Assembly: GCA_905221605.1 (NCBI GenBank)
Contig: CAJNDS010002107.1
Span: 377,922-441,921, forward strand
Length of the DNA stretch: 64,000 nt
Direction: 5' to 3'
DNA from: Symbiodinium natans
Lineage: Eukaryota; Sar; Dinophyceae; Suessiales; Symbiodiniaceae
Shown here: in pieces, positions 32,881 through 43,596 of the stretch
Layout: every line of letters begins with the position of its first letter
Position numbering within the stretch: position 1 is the stretch's first letter
The notes under the pieces: model-generated
The model's database searches: none
Told to the model about the DNA's origin: nothing
The model's input: the letters and a program-made list of their open reading frames with translations, nothing else
Made by a program: the position numbers and the translations under genes

Positions 32881-34116
32881 TAACCCCCCCCAACCCCGCC
32901 CCAAAACCCCCCAAACCCTGTGGCATTTCCTGGGACCAATTGGGGGCCCGGCCGCCAAGCCAGGAGGATCCATTGGCGTCGTTCGCGCTGCGCCGTGATG
33001 CCCAGACCTTCTGGCAGCTTCCACGGTTTAGGGTTTAGGGTTTAGCGTTTAAGGCTGAAGGTTTAGGGTTTAGGGTTTGGGGTTTAGGTCCTTGTAACCC
33101 CCACGACAACGGCCAAAAAGGCGTTTGTTCACCTGCCCTCTCGACGCCACCCCCCCCCCCCCCAACTAAAAGCGAGTCCCTGAGGTCTCGGCCGGCGTCG
33201 CAACGCAGCGAAGCGGCTCAAGCTCGGAGCCCAAAAGGCCGCGGAGGCCGCGCATTCGGCCGCGTGAGGGTTTGCGTCTATAGGGCTCACCTTTAAAGCG
33301 GATGCATGAACACATACATGAATTTTGTTGTATCTATATACATACATAATGATCCAGGGCCGAAAACCGCCCGCCCCTCCTCACCCCCACCCCAAAGACT
33401 GAAACACCTATAATAGTTTCACAAAGAGTAGTTCTGCCTTCCTTCCTTCTTGCCTTCTCTCTCCTATCCCAAGAATGGTCTGCTTAACAACTGAAACACA
33501 TTCCTTCTTCTTCTTCTTCTACACTATTCTCCCTCCTTACATCGTTTCTTCCATCCTTTTCTTCCTTCATGGCTTCTCTTCCCACTCAGCGTCTTGGAAC
33601 TTACACAGCTTGTGCAAGGAGCTTCCCCTTGTACACCTCCCCACCCCAGAGACTAACGCTAACTGCTAACAAGCATCATCACATCATGAAGAAGAACTCT
33701 GGGGACTGCGCCTGCCTGGAGGTTCTTCGGCCGCTTCTTCCGCAGCGTTCGCACAGCCTCGGGGCCCACGACCTCGAAAATGTCCTGGGAGGTTTTTGGG
33801 GGAGTGGGGTTGATAGGGTTGAGGGCTCCGGGTTGAGGGCGTAGGGTTTAGATGGGACGGCCGCCAAAAAAAATGAGGATGGCACCTCAGGGATCGCACC
33901 GAACCCCAAAAACCCTTAAACCTCAAATCCCTTAAACACACTCCGAAATCCTCAAACCCTAAAATACTGACCCCCCCTATACCCTAGAACTCTAAACCCT
34001 ACACCTGCAGACCCTGTAACTTTTGAAGCGTTTTCGGTGTAGGGTTGGTATCGCGCCTCCACAGACAGAGGTGCACTGAACAGCGAGGACCAGAACCTCA
34101 GACCGCTTTGAAAGAA
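32881..34116. other. Spacer mosaic, no supported gene
   Basis: Telomere-like units at 33,027-33,090, a C run at about 33,150-33,163, a CT-rich stretch at 33,430-33,570 (CTTCTTCTT), and degenerate C-strand repeat at 33,905-34,010. Open frames at 33,475-33,910 conflict on both strands. Confidence 0.4.

Positions 34117-34147
<31 letters not shown>
34117..34147 (+). repeat. G31 homopolymer
   Basis: An uninterrupted G run of about 31 bases preceding a degenerate TTAGGG-like patch. Homopolymers of this length are prone to sequencing length error. Confidence 0.9.
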
Positions 34148-34149
<2 letters not shown>

Positions 34150-34246
34150 GGGGAGAGGAGTTAGGGGTTGGGGCTTAGGGTTTAGGGCTTGGGGAGATTA
34201 GGCTGAGGCGGCGAAGCTTTTGAGGGTCTTAAGGGCCTTAAGTTGT

Positions 34247-34339
34247 CATGTTCCCCCTTATACTACCAGCCCTTAGTAGGGCTTATGGTGCCCCCGATTA
34301 TGATCCCCATTAAGGACTGCTAGTATAAGGGAGAACATG
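34247..34339. mobile_element. F3 family inverted-repeat element, copy 2
   Basis: The left arm begins CATGTTCCCCCTTATACTAC and continues CAGCCCTTAGTAGGG. The right arm in reverse complement begins CATGTTCTCCCTTATACTAG and continues CAGTCCTTAATGGGG. Arms of about 35 bp around a loop of about 23 bp. The motif set matches 14,919-15,012. Non-coding. Confidence 0.8.
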
Positions 34340-34599
34340 TTAAGTTCTAAGGGTCTTGGGGGGTGCTTGGGTTTCAAATGGTTTCAAGGGTCTTGAGGTT
34401 TGAAGTTTTTTGTTGCAGGCTTGTACATTGCCGACTCTGCCGCTCACCTGGCAAGCCAGACGAATGCCGCCATCCGAGGTTCTGTGTGAAAAAACCGGCA
34501 TTATCATACGAGTCATCGTGTTTTACATTGCAATGGCAAAGAAGAACGGCAGCCGTCTCCATAAGCGTAAGTGTGCCAGCAAAAGCAGGCAACGGCAAT

Positions 34600-34765
34600 A
34601 GTACCAAAACAGTAATGATGACAGTAAACAGCAACAGTACTGACAGCAATACCAATAGTAACAATCACAACAGTCACAGTTCTCACAACAAGAAGAACAG
34701 CAAAATAGATGATGACAACCATAACAACGAGAAATTCACAACAATCAAAATCCTAGTAGCAAGAC
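34600..34765. repeat. Degenerate triplet tract (AGTARCAAT/CAACAGT)
   Basis: AT/AC-rich sequence with loose three-base periodicity giving Ser/Asn/Thr strings in one frame and Val/Ile/Leu strings in the other strand. It resembles the degenerate flanks of the (CAA)n tracts at 43.5 and 62.6 kb. Confidence 0.7.
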
Positions 34766-34789
34766 CCTACACCCGCCCCCCCCCACCCC

Positions 34790-35464
34790 AACCTTAAAAC
34801 CCCGAACCCCAAACCCTAAACCCTAAACCCTAAACCCTGAACCCTAAACCCTAAACTCAAGCTCCCGGTCCGAGATCTTCGGCGCATCCTCCGTCTCGCC
34901 GATCTCCTCGTCCACGAGGCGCCTGAGCGTTTACTGCAAGAACCTAAAATCTTTTGTAGGCTGTGGCTACTGCTGTTCCAGCATCAGGCGATTTTGCATA
35001 TATGTACATATATACAGAGATACGTATGTATATATTTGTATACCATGTCACTACATACATATGAATCGACCTACGACGTGTACTGCATATCATGATTTTG
35101 CGACGGAGCTCTTAGGTAGCCTACCCTCAACAAGCATGCCGTGACGTATGTTCTTTTTCAGGAGGTCCTTCAACCCTTGGGGGCCCACAAGAAGAGTAGC
35201 AAGCGCGAAAGCAACAAGTGATAAGAACCTATGCCCCTGAGAGCCCCCTAAACCCTAAATCCTAAACCCTAAACCCCCTAAACCCTGAAACCTAAACCCT
35301 AAACCCTGAACCCTTCCCCCTAAACCCCCCCAGAACTTCCTAAACCCCTGAGGGCGGGACCGGACGCCATCAGCAAACAAAGCATGGCTGTCTGAGTTAC
35401 CCATGGTGCTGGGCTACGAAGGTTGCTTCGGGCTGGGGGGGGGGTGGAGTCCTAAATAGAAGAC
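34790..35464. other. Telomere-like blocks with AT microsatellite patch
   Basis: C-strand array 34,800-34,858; TATATGTACATATATAC patch at about 34,995-35,060; C-strand block 35,245-35,330. No gene. Confidence 0.6.
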
Positions 35465-35653
35465 TTGGCCCAAGTGCCACCAAAAGGCAAGGGGTACTTT
35501 ATCTATGAACTTCTTCGTTCGCGACTTCGCGACTCGGAGGAGGGATTTATTCCGGTCAGCAGTGGCGCTAGACTTCAAGATCTTCGTGGGCTACGGGATG
35601 ATGTGGGTGTCAAACAAGCACTGTACACGTCGGGTCAAAGCACTCACACGTGA
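35465..35653 (+). CDS. Hypothetical 62-residue open frame
   Basis: No family recognised. Starts with ATG and has a mixed, protein-like composition (FIYELLRSRLRDSEEGF near its start). It lies between telomere-like blocks but contains none. Too short for confidence; it could be an exon fragment. Confidence 0.18.
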   Translation: MAQVPPKGKGYFIYELLRSRLRDSEEGFIPVSSGARLQDLRGLRDDVGVKQALYTSGQSTHT

Positions 35654-37439
35654 TGGGGAAGGGTTCGCGCGCGTGTGAGGCGGTGAATGCTTGAGAAGGC
35701 TTGGTGGTAGCCTTTGCAGCCAGCGGCGGGCGAGGAAAGAGGGTTTGGCCCTGCAGCACTCCCTAAACCCTAAACCCTAAACCCTAAACCCTCTAAAGCC
35801 GGGATCCCAGGATGTGGTCCCTTCTATGCCCACACCTATGTAAGAAGAACAACCCACCGACCCCTCCCTGCATCTACCCTGTTTTGGTCTAAGGCTGTAG
35901 AGTTTAGGGTTTAGGGTTCAGGGTTTAGGGTTTAGGGCTTAGGGTTTAGGGTTTAGGGTTTAAGGTTAGGGCTCAGGGTTTAGGGTTTAGGGTTTAGGGT
36001 TTTGGGCTTGCTCCTCTCCAAGCCCAAGCGAGTCCTTTCCCTACACTTACCCTGTTCTTGAGGGGAAGTAAGTGCCAGAGACCCCCCCGCATAAGTTTTG
36101 AAGGACCATACAGGGTACCTAGCTCCCAAATCCCTGACCAAGAACCCCTAAGTAAGTGGAGCATCTTACCACAAAACAGAAAACTGAGAGCCACAAGCAT
36201 AAACGTGAGCCCTAAACCTCCTTGAAGCCCTGACCCCCACACGGAGGAGTGAGAGCCAGAAGCACTTTCTGTGTCAGCGCTTTCCCGATCCAGACGACTC
36301 GTCGTCTGAGGCCTCGCCGCTGCTGGTGAGGACTTTAGGGCTCTTAGAGCTTAATGGGTTTAAGGTTTAGGGTTTAGGTTTTTGGGTTAGGGTTTAGGGC
36401 TCTTGATGTTTCTCGGATTTTGAGGATCTACCGGGCATGTAGGGTGTGCGCGGCTTGCAGGGCTTGGGGTTTGCAAAGAAGGCAGTTATTTTCGTAAAGC
36501 GTGCACATCTCGAACTTCAGCCGAAGGTTTCGGGCTTAGGGCTTAGGGCTCAAGACTGCTTAGGTGGGGGGGGGGGGGGGCGAAACATGTCGGACCTTCT
36601 TGTTCGAATCTTGTGCGAAGCAATGCTTGCAACCTGCTTCGTGGGACATCTCTTGAAATTCAGTGGGGCTTCAGAAACTCAACGGACTCACCTCTCACCC
36701 CCGATCGTAGGAATCGTCTAGGCTTAGGGCTTCGGGATGTTTACTTATCGAACCCTGAACCCTAAACCCTACACCCTAACCCCCAAACCCTAAACCCGAA
36801 ACCCAAACCCAAACCCTAAACCCTAAACCCTGAACCCTGAACCCTAAACCCGAAACCCTAAACCCTAAACCCTCGCTGCTCCCTCGAGCTAGGGCCCGTG
36901 CTGCTCGGCCAGCGGCTGCACGGAACGCCTTTCGCATGGCGGCTCGTGAGTTCTGCGCGAAGAATGAAGACTGCATTTTAGGGTCGAGGGTTTAGGGTTT
37001 AGGGGTTAGGGTTTGGGGTTTAGGGTTGAAGGTTTAGGGGTTCGGGTTTAGGGTTTAGGGTTATGCTTTGGTGTGAATCATCAGCCTTGCACCAGCGAAC
37101 TTAAGATCTCGAAGCATGACTAGTTGGACGCGCCAAAGGGAGATTTGCGGATTAGGGTTTAGGGATGTCTAGGGCTTAGGGCCTATGGTTTCGGGTTTAG
37201 GGTCTAGTCAAAACCAATTCTAAGCCTATTGGGGGATATGAAGAGCGAGGCTTCCTGCAGCACACGGACAAGAACCCTATGCTTCCCCTTGTCAGAGAGA
37301 ACCCATTTGTAGAAGCCAAAACCCTCCAAAAAACAACCGGCCCTGAACCCCAAGCAAGCTCTCAGGAGACCAAAAAACAGCAACCCTCAGCCCCTGAAGC
37401 GCGCTTGAAGGCCTGCAGCACGCGGAACTCGTTGTAGTG
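35654..37439. other. Mosaic of telomere-like blocks, no supported gene
   Basis: C-strand 35,760-35,795; G-strand 35,900-36,005; degenerate G-strand 36,350-36,405; a G14 run near 36,567; C-strand 36,745-36,875; G-strand 36,980-37,065. A minus-strand frame at 35,994-36,242 and a plus frame at 36,446-36,721 begin in repeat and are not convincing. Confidence 0.5.
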
Positions 37440-37882
37440 AGCCGCCCGCTTTGCCTGCATGGTGTGATGGCACTTCTTGGGGATGCTCATGACAATACGA
37501 GCATGTACATAGTAGAGACAAGCCTCGCAATCGTGGCAACAACGATAGTAATCATGAACTCACAACAACCGTTTTTATCGAATGTCAGGAATGATAACAG
37601 CAACAATGAGGATAACACGGCCAATAACAGTACCAATGGCAATAACGATAATGACACAGTAACCCTATCGTCAGGCTAGCTCACCGAAGGTTTCCCTCAC
37701 AGTCCGCAACAGTCTGCGAAAGTGCTTGGACTTCCGCCGCGACCCGGAGTGCCAGCTCTGACTCCAAGAAGCCTCAGCGTTCCTGAGACCCGAGAAAGGA
37801 TCGTTGCGTCCCACATCGCCCCAAACTGTTTCCTGACTCCGAGATAGCTGGCAAGGAAAAGCGGTAAAGCCTGATCTCAGCC
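37440..37882. other. Degenerate triplet tract and unique spacer
   Basis: 37,500-37,670 has loose ACAATG/AATAACAGT triplets and translates as Asn/Ser/Thr-rich. The remainder to 37,882 is unique and leads directly into an F2 element. Confidence 0.5.
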
Positions 37883-38030
37883 TGCTGGTTCTTAGTAGTG
37901 AATGAAGGACTTAGGTAGAAAATTTCTGGTATTTATACATACATATATATATATACATATACATATAATAAATAATATACCTTTAAAATAATAGGGTACC
38001 TCATTCCCTCATTCCCCACGAAGAACCAGC
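37883..38030. mobile_element. F2 family inverted-repeat element, copy 2
   Basis: The left end TGCTGGTTCTTAGTAGTGAA and the right end (reverse complement) TGCTGGTTCTTCGTGGGGAA, then TGAGGGAATGAGGTACCCT, match the F2 ends. The interior is AT-rich with (TA)n. About 148 bp, longer than the other copies because of the microsatellite. CAGCCTG outside the left end is mirrored by CAGGCTG outside the right. Confidence 0.75.
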
Positions 38031-38069
38031 AAACCAGCAAGTCAGGCTGCGAGTAGCCTCGACGAGCGT

Positions 38070-38720
38070 TAAACCCCTAAACCCTAAACCCTAAACCCCT
38101 AAGCCCTAAACCCTAAACCCTAAGCCCTAAACCCTAAACCCTAAACCCTAACCCTAAGCTCTAAGCCCTAAACAACCAAACCGACTCCACTCCAGCCTTG
38201 AAAGCTTCCGAGGAGGTTTTCGGGGTGCCTGCGCTCGGAGGCGGGGATTGCTCCGGAATCCGCTGAAGGGCTTTTAGGGTTTAGGGTTCCGGGTTCAGGG
38301 CTTAGGGTTTAGGGTTTAGCGTTTAGGGTTTAGGGTTTAGGGTTTAGGGTTTGGGGTTTGGGGTTTGGGGTTTGAGGTTTGGGGTTTAGGGTTTAGGGTT
38401 TAGGGTTTAGGGTTCAGGGTTTAGGGTTTAGGGTTTGGGGTTTGGGGTTTAGGGTTTAGGGTTTAGGGTTTAGGGCTTGGGGTTTGGGGTTTGGGGTTTG
38501 CGGGTCTGGGCTCTGTTCGAGCTTAGAGGGGTCTTCGAGGAAGCTTCGCGCGGCGCCTCCCTCCGTAAAGGCTACGGACCTCACGGACTTGGCCGGGCTG
38601 GCGGGCGCCGAGGGCCTTTTGAAGAGGAAGGAAAAGACAGGGCTTATCAGGGTTTATGGGTTTAGGGTTTTCGGATTTAGGGTTTTAGGGTTTTGGGGTT
38701 TTAGGGGTTTGGGCTCTTGA
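38070..38720. repeat. C-strand array facing a long mixed G-strand array
   Basis: C-strand units at 38,070-38,175 (with AAGCCCTAAACC variants) and G-strand units at 38,272-38,500 in which groups of TTTGGGG alternate with groups of TTTAGGG. A unique piece follows at 38,510-38,645, then degenerate units to 38,720. Confidence 0.92.
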
Positions 38721-38724
38721 CAGG

Positions 38725-39285
38725 GTTTAATCCGAGCATCTGTTTAATTCGTACCTCCACATTTAAAGGGATTTTTTCGTCAAAAACCGCGCCGGAAGAC
38801 TACTTTCCATTACGGGGGTTTTCGTACGGGGAAACACCACCACATTTATAGAGTTTTTTCGGGGGGTTCAAAAAAATTCTCGCCGGGCTCCTTTTTTGGC
38901 TTGAAAGTAAAAGCGCTAAAGAAGCCGAAGCTTTGTTTCTCTAGAATCTGAGGCCCTTCAGAAAGCTAGGATTTCTTATGAGCTACCCCCTATGGGCTCT
39001 GCCCGGCAAAGACAGCATTAGATTTATAGAAACAAGGGACCACAATTATGGGAGGCCCTGGGGGGGGAGCCCTGGTCCTGTAGTTTTTAAAGTTTCCGAA
39101 GCTTAAAAGTAAAGCTTTAAACAAGCCGCAGATTTGTTTTTCTAGAATCTGAGGCCCTTCAGAAAGCTAGGATCTCTTTTGTGACTGCTTACTGGAGGAG
39201 AGAAGTTTTCATTCGTTCCTGAGCTACCCCCTATGGGCTCTGCCCTGCAAAGACAGCAATAAATTTATGAACAAAGGTCTATGGC
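38725..39285 (+). repeat. Diverged direct repeat of about 140 bp with a 40-bp indel
   Basis: Copy 1 (about 38,902-39,040) and copy 2 (about 39,103-39,278) share TCTAGAATCTGAGGCCCTTC, AGAAAGCTAGGAT, GAGCTACCCCCTATGGGCTC and AAAGACAGCA in the same order, with period near 200 bp. Copy 2 has about 40 extra bases at 39,180-39,219. Upstream, CCACATTTAAAGGGATTTTT and CCACATTTATAGAGTTTTTT form another direct pair. Base composition differs from the surroundings, so this could be an inserted element. No open frame. Confidence 0.75.
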
Positions 39286-40009
39286 TTAGGGTTTAGGTAT
39301 GATCAACAAAGAGGAGATCGAAGAAGGCTATACCTTGAGCTCCTTCCTCAGAACCCCGAACCCCCCTACAAACCTCGCGAAGCAAGCGGGAAAACTGCAC
39401 CTCGGCTCCGCGTCGGGTGCGGCCTCTTAGGGCACATAAGTCTGCTGAAGATTTTGGGGGGCTTTGTTCGGGTTTAAAGGTTCAGGTTTGGGTTCTCGGG
39501 CTCGGGTTTAGGGTTTAGGGTTTAGGGTTTACGGCTCAGGGTTTAGGGTTTCGGGTCCTTCGGAGTCTGGTGGCCTCTTTCTTCTTGGCAGCTACGTCAG
39601 GTTTCTCGAATGGAGCCCGCAAAAGAGGCCATCAGGCCCCCCCAGAGCATCCGACGTCGCAGAGGGTTTCGGGTTGAGGGCTTAGCGCTCAGGCCTCAAA
39701 CTTCCAGGGCGACCTGTGCTCACACTGCAGCATCTTCCAGGTTTAGGGTTTAGGGTTTCGGGTTTAGGGTTTAGGGTTTAGGGTTTGGGCTGAACCCTAA
39801 ACCCAGCTTCCTCCGCACTCTGCCTCACTACCCCGAAATCCAGAACCTCTACCACGAAGTCGCTGGCACCAACTTGCAAGCCCGAAGCCCTATGTAGGGC
39901 TATTTAGAGCTTCTGAAGGCAAATTCAGGTTTCGGATTTCGGGGTACCCCCCCCGCCCCACGCCTGGGCCTGAGCCTCCTCGAGGAGCTTGAGCCGCTTG
40001 GAAAGCCTT
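39286..40009. other. Spacer with short telomere-like pieces
   Basis: TTTAGGG pieces at 39,505-39,560 and 39,740-39,790. Otherwise unique. No gene supported. Confidence 0.45.
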
Positions 40010-40216
40010 GGAGGGAGGGGTACTAGGGGGTTAATAGGGGGGGTAGTAGGGGGGGGGGAGGAGGTGGGTGGGGTGGGTAGGGGGTAGTTGGGGGGGGGGG
40101 GGGGGGGGGTAGGGCTAGGGTAGGGGTCGGGGGCGGCTAGAAGCAGGGTTAGCAGGTAGGGTTGTAAGGGTTTAGGGTTGAGAGGGTTGATAGGGTTGAT
40201 AGGGTTGATAGGGTTG
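40010..40216 (+). repeat. G-rich tract with G20 run and (TTGATAGGG)n
   Basis: GGGTAGTAGGGGG-type sequence, a G run at about 40,090-40,109, then GGGTTGATA units (four) to 40,213. The TTGATAGGG 9-mer is another local variant of the telomere unit. Confidence 0.85.
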
Positions 40217-40265
40217 ACCGTCTATCGTGTGCTTATAACCTTGTACGCGCCCATGAACCTCCAAG
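40217..40265. mobile_element. Solo right end of an F1 element
   Basis: Contains CTTATAACC and ends GCCCATGAACCTCCAAG, identical to the F1 terminal motif. No left end was found, so it is a truncated or partner copy to the complete one 200 bp further on. Confidence 0.6.
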
Positions 40266-40472
40266 TTCAGTCAACAGACTCCAATCCCCTTTACGAAGAT
40301 TCCGGGTAAGCCCCCCAAAATACAACTCTCAACCCCGAACCCAAGGAACTAAAATAACGGAACCCTGAAGCCAAAGAACCGAAAAATACTGACCCCCATT
40401 TTAGAACGACCACCCACCGCAGCTAAAGTGAATTTCTTGCGGGCGGCTGCAACCGCTGGTTAAAGGAACATT

Positions 40473-40565
40473 CTTGGAGGTGCATGGATACTTACAAGTG
40501 GGTTTAAAAGTACCACTACAAGTACCCTATATCAGGTTATCATGTCAACCCCATGAACCTCCAAG
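40473..40565. mobile_element. F1 family inverted-repeat element, copy 2
   Basis: The left end CTTGGAGGTGCATGGATACT and the right end (reverse complement) CTTGGAGGTTCATGGGGTTG. Internal ACAAGTGGG. About 93 bp, non-coding, about 120 bp downstream of the stop codon of the membrane-protein frame. Confidence 0.8.
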
Positions 40566-40682
40566 CATCTTCACGCCAAGCTCGAGCGCGTGCAACCCTC
40601 CTGTCGGAGCGTCCGTTGTGAGACCTACCTGTGTGCCCTTGCTGCATGCCATTCCTGGAGATCCTTGTGCGCAACAGCAGTT

Positions 40683-41693
40683 TTACCGCCGCCTTGCCCT
40701 GGGGGCAGACGCCACTCGCGTTCTGCCCTGCTTGCTGCCACAGCAGTAAGAGCAGAACACCGCGCAACAGCTGCAGCCGACTAGCAGACAGATCGACACC
40801 ATGACGATCATAGTGTAAACACGGTCGAATGCTGCAAAGAGCAGTGGGGAGAGCCCCCAATACCAATACATAATGCACAGGAAGAGATTCTGGAGCGCAA
40901 GGTAAAACCGACTCAGGTTCATCAGGAATCTGCTGCCAAGCTTTAGTTGCATAGCTATCACGAAAGGATTCCACCAAATCATCACGCAGGCAAATATCCT
41001 GTACCACGGTTCACGGAAGGGCGACTCCTCTTGGAACAAAAGCGGAAGGACCCCATGGGCAACGTCCATGACCAACTGCGCGAAGACCCTCGCCAAGTCT
41101 TTGTGAAAACAGGGGCAGAGCTGGTACACCGCCGCCGCTCGTTGCTCCTGCTCCTGGAGAACTGCAGCGAGCTTGAACCCTGCGTCTGCTGCAATGATGT
41201 CATCAAAGTTGACCTCCGCAGCTTCAGCTTTCTTTCCGGAACATATGCAGTCGGTCAACTTGAGGAAGACTTGAATCGAAGCCAGCAGAAACAGCGCCAT
41301 CCTTGTTGCGGCATCTTGCTTGCAGAAGTTGATGTAGATGCCACACTGCCCAGCTTCCATGAAGCAGACGATCAGAAAGTCGTCGAACTTATTGCCGCGG
41401 CTGGCATGTTGGGCCATGTATCTACGCAGACCACCCACACAAGCATATCCGGCCCAGACCACGGCCAGCAAATATGGCGCGCGGAAATGATGTTCATCGA
41501 AGAAGATTGCTGCCAGTATCCCCTCCACCAGGTCGATAATCAGAAAGATAAAGAGAAGTGTCGCTTGCATTGGCCAGAACCGATGTAGCTTGGTCTTGGG
41601 CCCAAACTGACCAACAGGAGGGGGTTCTCTTTGGTGCTGCCAAAACCAAAGAAAAACCAAAAAAGAGGCTTCAAAAAATCTTGGATGCATCAT
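40683..41693 (-). CDS. Multi-pass membrane protein of unknown function
   Basis: The frame encodes 336 residues and I recognise no named family. About seven or eight hydrophobic stretches suggest an integral membrane protein: near residues 44-64, 73-90, 104-118, 130-148, 200-216, 230-246, 262-284 and 292-316. The C-terminal hydrophobic part is Cys-rich (CLLVGCSCCAVFCSYCCG) and is followed by an Arg-rich tail. The frame is much longer and more protein-like than its neighbours and contains no telomere repeat. The first about 20 residues come from a T-rich stretch ending TTTTGGCAG, which looks like an intron end with acceptor, so the true start may be in an upstream exon and the ATG at 41,693 may be spurious. 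Telomere-like DNA lies upstream; an F1 element lies just downstream. Confidence 0.6.
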   Translation of the reverse strand: MMHPRFFEASFLVFLWFWQHQREPPPVGQFGPKTKLHRFWPMQATLLFIFLIIDLVEGILAAIFFDEHHFRAPYLLAVVWAGYACVGGLRRYMAQHASRGNKFDDFLIVCFMEAGQCGIYINFCKQDAATRMALFLLASIQVFLKLTDCICSGKKAEAAEVNFDDIIAADAGFKLAAVLQEQEQRAAAVYQLCPCFHKDLARVFAQLVMDVAHGVLPLLFQEESPFREPWYRIFACVMIWWNPFVIAMQLKLGSRFLMNLSRFYLALQNLFLCIMYWYWGLSPLLFAAFDRVYTMIVMVSICLLVGCSCCAVFCSYCCGSKQGRTRVASAPRARRR

Positions 41694-42450
41694 TCAAGGG
41701 GAGCGCCAGAGTCTCCTCAACTCAGAACCCTAAACCCTAATCCCTGAACCCTAAACCCTAAATCCTAACCCTAAACCCTCATTCCTAAACCCTAACCCTC
41801 ATAACGCCAAGCGCCGGGCTCCTCGGCATTGACGGTACCGACAGTACCTGCTGGCGGCTGCGGAACCTTTTCCTGGCACCAGCGGAGGGGCTGGAGTAAG
41901 GGTTTAGGGCGGGTCGGGTTTAGGGTTAGGGTTTGGGGTTTATGTAGGGTGTAGGGTTGTGGTTTAAGGGAATTGTATAGGATTTGTGTCCGGAGTTTTG
42001 GGGGTTCCTGGAGCCTTCTTGGTCCTGGTGCCTTTTTGGGCCTGCGGCCTTTTGGTGGGGCCTTTTGGACCTCCCAAAGGGGTCTGTGGGGTCTGCTGGG
42101 GCCTTTTCGGTTGGGGCCTTCTGGGGTGGATTCTTGTACGAGCCGCTCGTAATGAAACGCATACAATTTCTAGTTATCCTGGCCTTGAGGGTTTAGGGTT
42201 TTGGGTTTTGGGTATAGGGGTTGCTCCATTGGCAGAAACAGCTGTGCCTACAGTTGCCCCAAGTCGTGCAGGGAGAGGGGGGGGAGGCCGACAGGGGCCC
42301 TTTGACCCTGCAACACTAGGAACCCTTTTCAGGCTCTCAAGGGATTGGCGCCCATCGAAATGAAAAAATTCTTCCCTCGACCCTAAACCCTAAAACCCTA
42401 AAACCCTAAAACCCTAAACCCCAAACCCCAAACCCCAAACCCAATTCCCT
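41694..42450. other. Telomere-like blocks around a Pro/Gly-coding unique piece
   Basis: C-strand array 41,725-41,805; G-strand 41,890-41,950; C-strand 42,380-42,450. The piece 41,985-42,165 contains irregular repeats of CCTTTTGG/GGGGCCTT, open in several frames on both strands. No gene is called. Confidence 0.5.
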
Positions 42451-43512
42451 GTTCCGAACCTGCAAAAGCATAGAAGCGGAAGAAGAAAAACTTAGCGTGG
42501 CGCCTCGGCGGCTTCGTGGACCTCTGAGGAACTTATAACTCAGTGGTGCTGTACACTCCTTTAGATTGGACTTTGGAAACCCCCCACGAAAAATCTTCCA
42601 ACAGCAAGCATAGTCATAGCAAGACAGAACAATAAGCGAAAGAAGAAGAGAATTCTCCTAATCATGGTAGTAGCAATAACAGCAAAAATAACATAGTAAC
42701 ACTAAATCGCAATATAGCAGCGCAAGCCATATGGTAATGTATGTGAGTGTGTGTGTGTGGGTGGAAACGACCAGGGCGCTCAGCCAGTAAGCCAGGCGGC
42801 CCCTCCGCCCCGAGGGCTCAAAGAACCCTCCGTAGGCACGCCCTCCCCACCCCCCCCCGCCACAACAAGAGGAAGCTACCAGCCAATCCCTATGACCCCT
42901 CATGGGTTACTAAGCAGGTTTTGTATAAACAAGGGACCCAAATTAAAGGGTCGTCTCCCACGCACACCACCCCATGCAACGCTAGCAAACACGAGGAACC
43001 GCGATGGACAGTGCCCAGACCTGCGGGCACCAGAACGAAGGGTAGAAATTAAACTAGTGAAAGAAAAATATAGTTGTACTTGAAATAGCCATAGTCAAAG
43101 TACTGGAAATAAGATTATGGCTAGTGATCGTCATAGTGCTGGTACTAGCAATAATCAGAATAGATCTAGAAATCAGACTGGCAATGGCAAATACAAATAG
43201 GATTGGTCATGGCAAAATAGAAAAATAGTAGTAACAGTAAAAATATCAATACGAATTCAATACGTCTCGTTCTAGCAATAGCAAATGCAAAGCATTAGTA
43301 CTAGTACAAGTACCTGTACCATTTCCAGCCATAATAAGAACGATGATAATCACCAGGAGAATAATCAAGAACAACACAGGAAATGGTCACATGAACTATA
43401 GTAGCAACTGTAGCAACTGTGAATGCAACAGTAAAGGGCAACAGTAAAGGAAATAGTAATCGCCAGAAAACAATAAAATTGTCAACATAATATATCAGCA
43501 TACGACTCAGAG
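42451..43512. other. Spacer grading into degenerate triplet tract
   Basis: Unique sequence to about 43,050 with conflicting open frames at 42.65-43.08 kb, then loosely periodic AGTAGTAAC/AATAGCAAT sequence to 43,512. Confidence 0.45.
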
Positions 43513-43513
43513 C

Positions 43514-43596
<83 letters not shown>
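43513..43596 (+). repeat. (CAA)28 microsatellite
   Basis: 28 uninterrupted CAA units inside about 700 bp of degenerate triplets (43,080-43,850). Translations give poly-Val/Leu/Cys on the minus strand and are not genes. Confidence 0.96.
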
